Below, one piece after another: positions 24,548-28,464 of a stretch of DNA of 28,464 nt; within the stretch, counting starts at the first letter, position 1, and every line of letters begins with the position of its first letter. The translations under genes were made by a program, and so were the position numbers. Below the pieces are notes generated by a model. That model was given only the letters and a program-made list of their open reading frames with translations, made no database searches and had not been told where the DNA came from. Source of the stretch: DATFYM01 sp035315065 (lineage in GTDB: Bacteria > Acidobacteriota > Terriglobia > UBA7540); the NCBI GenBank assembly GCA_035315065.1, contig DATFYM010000064.1:1-28464 (forward strand), written 5' to 3'.

Positions 24548-25984
24548 CTAGTCCCTAGCCCCCGTAAGCGCCTTGAGGTAACGATAATAAAACTCGACCC
24601 CGCGGTGGTAAGATTCCACTCCCAGGCGCTCGTCCTTCCCGTGCGCCCGGACGTCGTCCGTATCGATCGCCAAGCCGCAAATGCCGTAGGTCGGCATGCC
24701 TGCCGCATTGGTGTAAACACCGTCGGAGGCGCCGGTGGACATGGTGGGGACTACGGGCGCTCCCGGCCACATCTCGGCGGCGACGCGATCGAGCGTCTGC
24801 ATCACGTCGGGCCGCAACGAAACCGGCGGCAGCGCCTTGGCGCTGGCCTCGCTGTCCAGGACGCGGCCACTGGTGGTGACGTAGCTGACTTCGATCTTGG
24901 GATCGGCCACCTCCTTGATGAGTGCCTGGCGCACTTCTTCCCGCGAGTGTCCGGGCAGGATGCGGCAGTTGACGTTGGCGCGCGCCATTTGCGGTAGGGC
25001 GTTGTTGGCGTGGCCGGCGTCGAGACGCGTGGCCACGCAGGTGGTGCGCATGGTCGCATTCCACAGCGGATCGGCGGAGAGGCGCGCGATGGCCGCGGCG
25101 TCGGGCGGGTTCTTGACCATGGCGCGCATGTCGGCCGCCGTCTGGCCGCTTTCCACGCCGGCCATGCGCTCGAAGAAGGCGCGCGTAACCACGGTCAGCT
25201 CGAAGGGAAACTGATAGCGCTCGACGCGCGCGAGGCCGTCAGCCAGATGGTAGATCGCGTTGTCGGGCACCGGGAGCGAGCTGTGCCCTCCGGGATTGGT
25301 CACCTTGAGCTGGTAATCGGCGTAGAGCTTTTCGGTGGCGTCCATGGAGACGATCAACGGCTTGCCCTTCACCGTATCCACGCCGCCGCCATCGGCATTG
25401 AGAACGAACTCGGCGTCGATGAGATCGCGATGATTCTTCAGCAGCCAATCCACACCGTTCGATTGGCCGCCCTCCTCGTCCGCCGTCAGGGCCACGATGA
25501 GGTCGCGATCGGGCTGGTATCCCTCGCGCTTGAACTGGATCAGTGTGGTGATCCAGATGGCGTCGCCGCTCTTCATGTCCTGGGTGCCGCGGCCGTAGTA
25601 GTAGCCGTCCTGCTCCACAAACTGGAAGGGATCGGTGGTCCAGTCCTCTCGCCGCGCCTCGACCACGTCCAGGTGTCCGATCAGCAGCACGGGCTTGTGG
25701 ACTCCGGTTCCGTGGAGGCGCGCCACCATATTCCCCTTGCGGTCGTTGGGGCCCAGGACTACCACGTCGGCAGCCGGGAAGCCGGCGTCACGCAGCCGCC
25801 GCGCCATGGCTTCGGCGGCGACGGTGGTGCTGCCCACGGAGTCGGTAGTGTTGATCTCAATCAGTTGTTTGAAGATGTCGTGCGCGAGCTGCCGGGTGGC
25901 GTCGTCGGTCTGCGCGCGCACCACGGGCGCCAGCAGGAACAGCGCCGTGACGGCCAGGCAATGCTTCCAGTCGAGTCTTGGCAT
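24548..25984 (-). CDS. Exported M20-family metallopeptidase
   Basis: A 478-residue exported enzyme (signal peptide about residues 7-24) of the M20 clan, which cleaves C-terminal or N-acyl amide bonds using two zinc ions. Ligands: H104 in LLIGHLDVV (with D106), bridging D136 in YGRGTQDMKSG, E170-E171 in ALTADEEGGQ, D198 in LNADGGG, and a C-terminal His in ESYHRGVEFYY. The dimerisation lid domain is also present. The annotated start is chosen at 25984 because MPRLDWKHCLAVTALF makes a proper signal peptide; an ATG at 26071 would add 29 residues. It lies upstream of the GH97 gene on the same strand, with 265 bases and a hairpin between them. Substrate unknown. Confidence 0.9.
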   Translation of the reverse strand: MPRLDWKHCLAVTALFLLAPVVRAQTDDATRQLAHDIFKQLIEINTTDSVGSTTVAAEAMARRLRDAGFPAADVVVLGPNDRKGNMVARLHGTGVHKPVLLIGHLDVVEARREDWTTDPFQFVEQDGYYYGRGTQDMKSGDAIWITTLIQFKREGYQPDRDLIVALTADEEGGQSNGVDWLLKNHRDLIDAEFVLNADGGGVDTVKGKPLIVSMDATEKLYADYQLKVTNPGGHSSLPVPDNAIYHLADGLARVERYQFPFELTVVTRAFFERMAGVESGQTAADMRAMVKNPPDAAAIARLSADPLWNATMRTTCVATRLDAGHANNALPQMARANVNCRILPGHSREEVRQALIKEVADPKIEVSYVTTSGRVLDSEASAKALPPVSLRPDVMQTLDRVAAEMWPGAPVVPTMSTGASDGVYTNAAGMPTYGICGLAIDTDDVRAHGKDERLGVESYHRGVEFYYRYLKALTGARD

Positions 25985-26193
25985 GAGATTCGGTTCTTCC
26001 TTTCTACCTATTCGGTGTGCCAAGCGGGTCGGATCATCGATCGTCGGCGACCGGTCAGCATAGCACGCCAAGACGAGATATGGGGAAAGCGAGTTACTGG
26101 ATAGGGTCCTAAAAGGACAGTATCTGGAGTCTCTTCATTTTTCAGCTCTCTCCCTTGGAACGTATGAAAAAATTGGAAGAACAAGAACGTTTA

Positions 26194-26340
26194 TCGCCAA
26201 GGCGCAATGTCCGCAAAGCAAGCAAAGGACTTCTTCTTTGCGGCTCTGCGCGCCTTTGCGTCTTTGCGAGTAACTCCTTATTCTTTCACACCTTGTTGGG
26301 GAGAGGGTGGCAAGCGTAGCGAGCCGGGTGAGGGGTCCCT
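26194..26340. repeat. Two interspersed repeat families in the M20-HD gap
   Basis: First, GCAAAG/CTTTGC words: CCGCAAAG (26211-26218) pairs exactly with CTTTGCGG (26236-26243), and further TTTGCGTCTTTGCG units follow to about 26271. Second, a GGGGAGAGGGTGGC...CCGGGTGAGGGG motif (26297-26335), seen in other environmental genomes. The 483-base gap between the divergent M20 and HD-like genes otherwise shows no clear gene; an A/T-rich 26360-26450 stretch probably holds the HD gene's promoter. Confidence 0.65.
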
Positions 26341-26467
26341 CGTCTTCCTGAAAAGGAAGAAGGTGCATTATTTAATTCACGGTTCATATCCGCTTCACAC
26401 TGGATTCACAAACGAGTGATAAATCCTTGGTGATCTCAGATCAAAACCTTTAAGCAGGAGGAATCCA

Positions 26468-27778
26468 ATGAAGAGACCGTACAAGCTAGCAAGCGTGCTC
26501 GTGCTCACGCTGTTTGCAGGATTAGCAGCACATGCGGCCGATCAGACGGTGCCCGGCGCGGGGAACGGCAACGCCGTGGCCCTTGCCACGCAGTCGCCGA
26601 TGGTGCAATCGGCCTATCAGTTCGTGCTTTCGCAGGCTGCGAAGATCAGCGATTCGCAACTGAGACATCAGACTCTGGATGCGCTCGGGAACCCGCAGAC
26701 CTGCGTCACTCACCGCGCGAATCTAACCGACGCGCAGAAGAATACGATCGTCCAGACGTTGGTCAACCAGAAGTTGCTGAACCTGTCGGATGGGGCGAGC
26801 ATTACGGGCGGAGCGAAGGCGGGTGTCTTTCCTCCGGTGCTGAACGAGAATACGGCGTGCCCTCATCTGCCGCAGCCGTTCTTTTCTGCCCCGGGGAGCA
26901 CCTCCGTTTTCGGCCACCATTCCTATCCGGGAGGGCTGGCTATCCACGAAACGAACAACGATGTGGCGGATCTGCACCTGGCAACCGAGTACCGCGAGGT
27001 TTACGGCCACGCGGATGAGGGCGGATTCCCGACGGTCGATCCGGACGATGTCCAGGGCGGCGGCAGCGAGAGAGTCCGCACCGACATTTATATCGATCAG
27101 GACCTTATTGTCGGCGCGCCGCTGTGGCACGACTGGGCGAAATCGATAGTCTTTCAGTGGAACGCCGACGGCACCGAGTTCATCGAGTTGAATTTCGGCG
27201 GCACGGGAGTGAACGACAACTATGGCGCGGCGGGAGATTCGCGAACCGGAGCGCACCACATCATCACGATCGCGGAGGAGATGAGTCGTGGATTGAGCCC
27301 AGAATTCGTCATCACCATGGCGTGCGCGCATTCCGCGCCGACGAGCGGCAATGAGTACAAGGTGGTCAATTGGCTGCGCGCCGGCGCCATCATCGCGCAG
27401 ATCGATCCCGTAGCGAAGGGTTATCTCTACGTGGATGGCAGCGGCAACCTGCGCCTGCCGGCTCTCCGGCAGTTGGGCAACAACGTGAATCTGAACGTAG
27501 CGGGTCAAACGAACGTCCTGGCGGAGTACACGATTCATAACCTGTCCGACGCGGACTTCACGTACTCCGGTCCGGCGGTGGACGCTGCCAACGTCCTCCT
27601 GCAGCAAATCGCGCCGCAATTCGGGACCAGCGCGGCGGATCCGAACTATCTGAACAAGTTCCGCAATCCGGTGTTGAGCTTTTTTACGGGAGAGCGGTTG
27701 CTCATCACTTATTCAAAAAAGGGGATCGAGGGCGTCGTGGATGAAGTGCAATTGCTAAGGGACAAGGGGATCATCTAG
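26468..27778 (+). CDS. Exported protein with HD-phosphohydrolase-like motifs
   Basis: A 436-residue protein with a signal peptide (residues 1-23, ending AAHAA). Its central part carries motifs that look like a metal-dependent HD domain: H150-H151 in GHHSYPGGLAIHE (as in the HHxxxGGLxxH of YhaM-type exonucleases), H221-D222 in PLWHDWAKS, H263-H264 in GAHHIITIAEE and H288 in ACAHSAPTS. If correct, it would be a phosphodiesterase or nuclease placed outside the cytosol, which is unusual because most HD enzymes are cytosolic. The part after residue 320 looks independent. The ribosome site AGGAGG (26456-26461) is 6 bases from the ATG. It is transcribed alone. The HD assignment rests on motifs and needs a structure or profile check. 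Confidence 0.6.
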   Translation: MKRPYKLASVLVLTLFAGLAAHAADQTVPGAGNGNAVALATQSPMVQSAYQFVLSQAAKISDSQLRHQTLDALGNPQTCVTHRANLTDAQKNTIVQTLVNQKLLNLSDGASITGGAKAGVFPPVLNENTACPHLPQPFFSAPGSTSVFGHHSYPGGLAIHETNNDVADLHLATEYREVYGHADEGGFPTVDPDDVQGGGSERVRTDIYIDQDLIVGAPLWHDWAKSIVFQWNADGTEFIELNFGGTGVNDNYGAAGDSRTGAHHIITIAEEMSRGLSPEFVITMACAHSAPTSGNEYKVVNWLRAGAIIAQIDPVAKGYLYVDGSGNLRLPALRQLGNNVNLNVAGQTNVLAEYTIHNLSDADFTYSGPAVDAANVLLQQIAPQFGTSAADPNYLNKFRNPVLSFFTGERLLITYSKKGIEGVVDEVQLLRDKGII

Positions 27779-27899
27779 CAGGATCGCACTGTGCGCGAAA
27801 AGCCACGGTACGGCGTCGCAGTGCCCACCCTTGGGCTGCGGCGCGCGGTCTTCTAGCCGTGGTCGTGTGCCTCAGGCTAGCAGTTAGGACAAGATAACC

Positions 27900-27942
27900 G
27901 GCCGGTCCGTAGTATCGGCGGCAGCGTTACGACGGACCGGCC
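27900..27942. repeat. Perfect 11-base inverted repeat
   Basis: GGCCGGTCCGT (27900-27910) is exactly complementary to ACGGACCGGCC (27932-27942) around a 21-base loop. It lies at the 5' edge of the PIN-like remnant, after the HD gene. No T-run follows. A boundary of a lost element or a terminator-like structure is possible. Confidence 0.6.
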
Positions 27943-28173
27943 AGTTTCACTTGCCTCAAAGATGGTTCGGTCCTTTCCGAAGCAAAGGAAGCGCACTCGC
28001 AGCTCGTGCAGGCCGGCTGGCGCAGAGCGCTCCGCTGCGATCAGCATTCGCCGGAGGCCGAGCGGAGGATGGCTCTCCATCCTGCTGTGTGGCTGACTCC
28101 GTTTCATGTGGCCGAGTGGACTCATGAAGCTCAACTGTCGACCCGCGTGGCGCTCGGGCTAGCGACCTCTTAG
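27913..28173 (+). pseudogene. PIN-domain-like (VapC-type) toxin remnant
   Basis: A frame of 86 codons without an initiator runs to the TAG at 28171-28173. The part reading KEAHSQLVQAGW, PEAERRMALHPAVWLTPFHVAEWTH resembles the middle of VapC-type PIN toxins, where a segment like WLTPLHxAEWxH follows the first strand-helix block. No N-terminal Asp motif or true ATG is seen, and the last 12 residues lose similarity. It is therefore probably a decayed toxin gene or the edge of a mobile region. Similarity is judged from memory of the family, so confidence is limited. Confidence 0.35.
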
Positions 28174-28213
28174 CCGCAGTCGCCCTGCTCCGGCAGGGTA
28201 CTGAATATTTGAC

Positions 28214-28241
28214 TTGACTAATGACACATATATGCTATAGT
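28214..28241 (+). promoter_or_regulatory. Sigma-70-type promoter before the edge gene
   Basis: TTGACT at 28214-28219 and TATAGT at 28236-28241 with a 16-base spacer, a good match to the bacterial consensus. An overlapping TTGACT at 28209 is too far from the -10. It points at the gene that starts at 28304. Confidence 0.65.
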
Positions 28242-28303
28242 GATACCTGAGCCCAAGGATGTGGCTTCTGAGCAGAGGCTACTGAAGAAGTGGCGAGTGA
28301 CGA

Positions 28304-28464
28304 GTGACGAGCACAACGACAGCGAACGAGCCGAAACCGAAGCGCAAGTTCGTGATGACTCCCGAGCGCAAGGCCAAGTTGCTGGCCAATCTGGAGAAGG
28401 CCCGCCTGGCGCCTAAGGAGAAGGTCTACCGCAAGACGCCCAAGCGCTACGCCGCCAACCTCGG
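28304..28464 (+). CDS. Lys/Arg-rich small protein, partial at window end
   Basis: An open frame that runs off the window. From the GTG at 28304 it begins VTSTTTANEPKPKRKFVMT and continues PERKAKLLANLEKARLAPKEK, a highly basic, lysine- and alanine-rich N-terminus. The next in-frame start is the ATG at 28355. An in-frame stop TGA at 28298-28300 limits upstream extension. The start is chosen as GTG because the basic tail begins there, but ATG is equally possible. A promoter lies about 60 bases upstream. Similar short basic proteins near mobile regions of Acidobacteria are known to me but have no assigned function. The 3' end is missing. Confidence 0.55.
   Translation, partial: MTSTTTANEPKPKRKFVMTPERKAKLLANLEKARLAPKEKVYRKTPKRYAANL

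Noticed and set aside
27877..28134. 85-residue minus-strand open frame near the window end
   Set aside because: The opposite strand holds a more protein-like frame (PIN-like remnant); no ribosome site or family features support the minus-strand frame.

Overview
The window is a gene-dense, GC-rich chromosomal stretch, most likely from an Acidobacteriota bacterium (Bryobacter/Solibacter-like or a related environmental lineage). This rests on gene content: exported GH38 and GH97 glycoside hydrolases, a VWFA-type remnant, a GntR/DUF1648 operon, a large two-module CPBP protein, and many short-word repeats between genes. The phylum is an inference, because no rRNA or other taxonomic marker is present. 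I see no CRISPR array, phage, intact insertion sequence or confident tRNA.

Layout. 0.2-4.3 kb: hyuA and hyuB on the plus strand, two subunits of a hydantoinase/oxoprolinase-type ATP-dependent amidohydrolase. 4.4-9.6 kb: minus-strand genes for an 1117-residue CPBP intramembrane protease with a duplicated extracytoplasmic module, a GNAT acetyltransferase and a class V aminotransferase. 9.7-10.2 kb: a small exported protein (minus). 10.4-13.3 kb: a tightly coupled plus-strand operon of a YtrA-type GntR repressor, an exported alpha/beta hydrolase with a DUF3887-like N-terminus, and a DUF1648/DUF5808-like membrane protein. It has a near-consensus promoter and a dyad over the -10 box. 13.4-14.0 kb: an exported glutathione peroxidase (minus). 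14.0-15.2 kb: a gene-poor stretch with a strong promoter, a possible structured RNA, repeats and a membrane-protein remnant. 15.2-18.1 kb: a terpenoid-barrel-like exported protein with a CxxCH motif, a YceI-family protein, a broken VWFA gene and a four-helix membrane protein. 18.3-26.0 kb: exported GH38 alpha-mannosidase-like (plus), GH97 (minus) and M20 metallopeptidase (minus), a secreted degradation group. 26.5-27.8 kb: an exported protein with HD-phosphohydrolase-like motifs. 27.9-28.5 kb: a PIN-like toxin remnant, then a gene that runs off the window behind a good promoter.

The most striking structure outside genes is the repeat set. Nearly every intergenic gap carries its own family of 6-9 base words (for example GATTGAC, AGTCGAA, CAATGGC, TCAGTTA, AACGAAGCC), often as two opposed arrays that would fold into long hairpins. 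These arrays also reach into genes: a heptamer array lies in frame inside hyuA, and repeats supply the tail of hyuB and the end of the aminotransferase gene. The other items most worth a second look are the possible structured RNA near 14.3-14.5 kb, the exported HD-like protein and the GntR operon.
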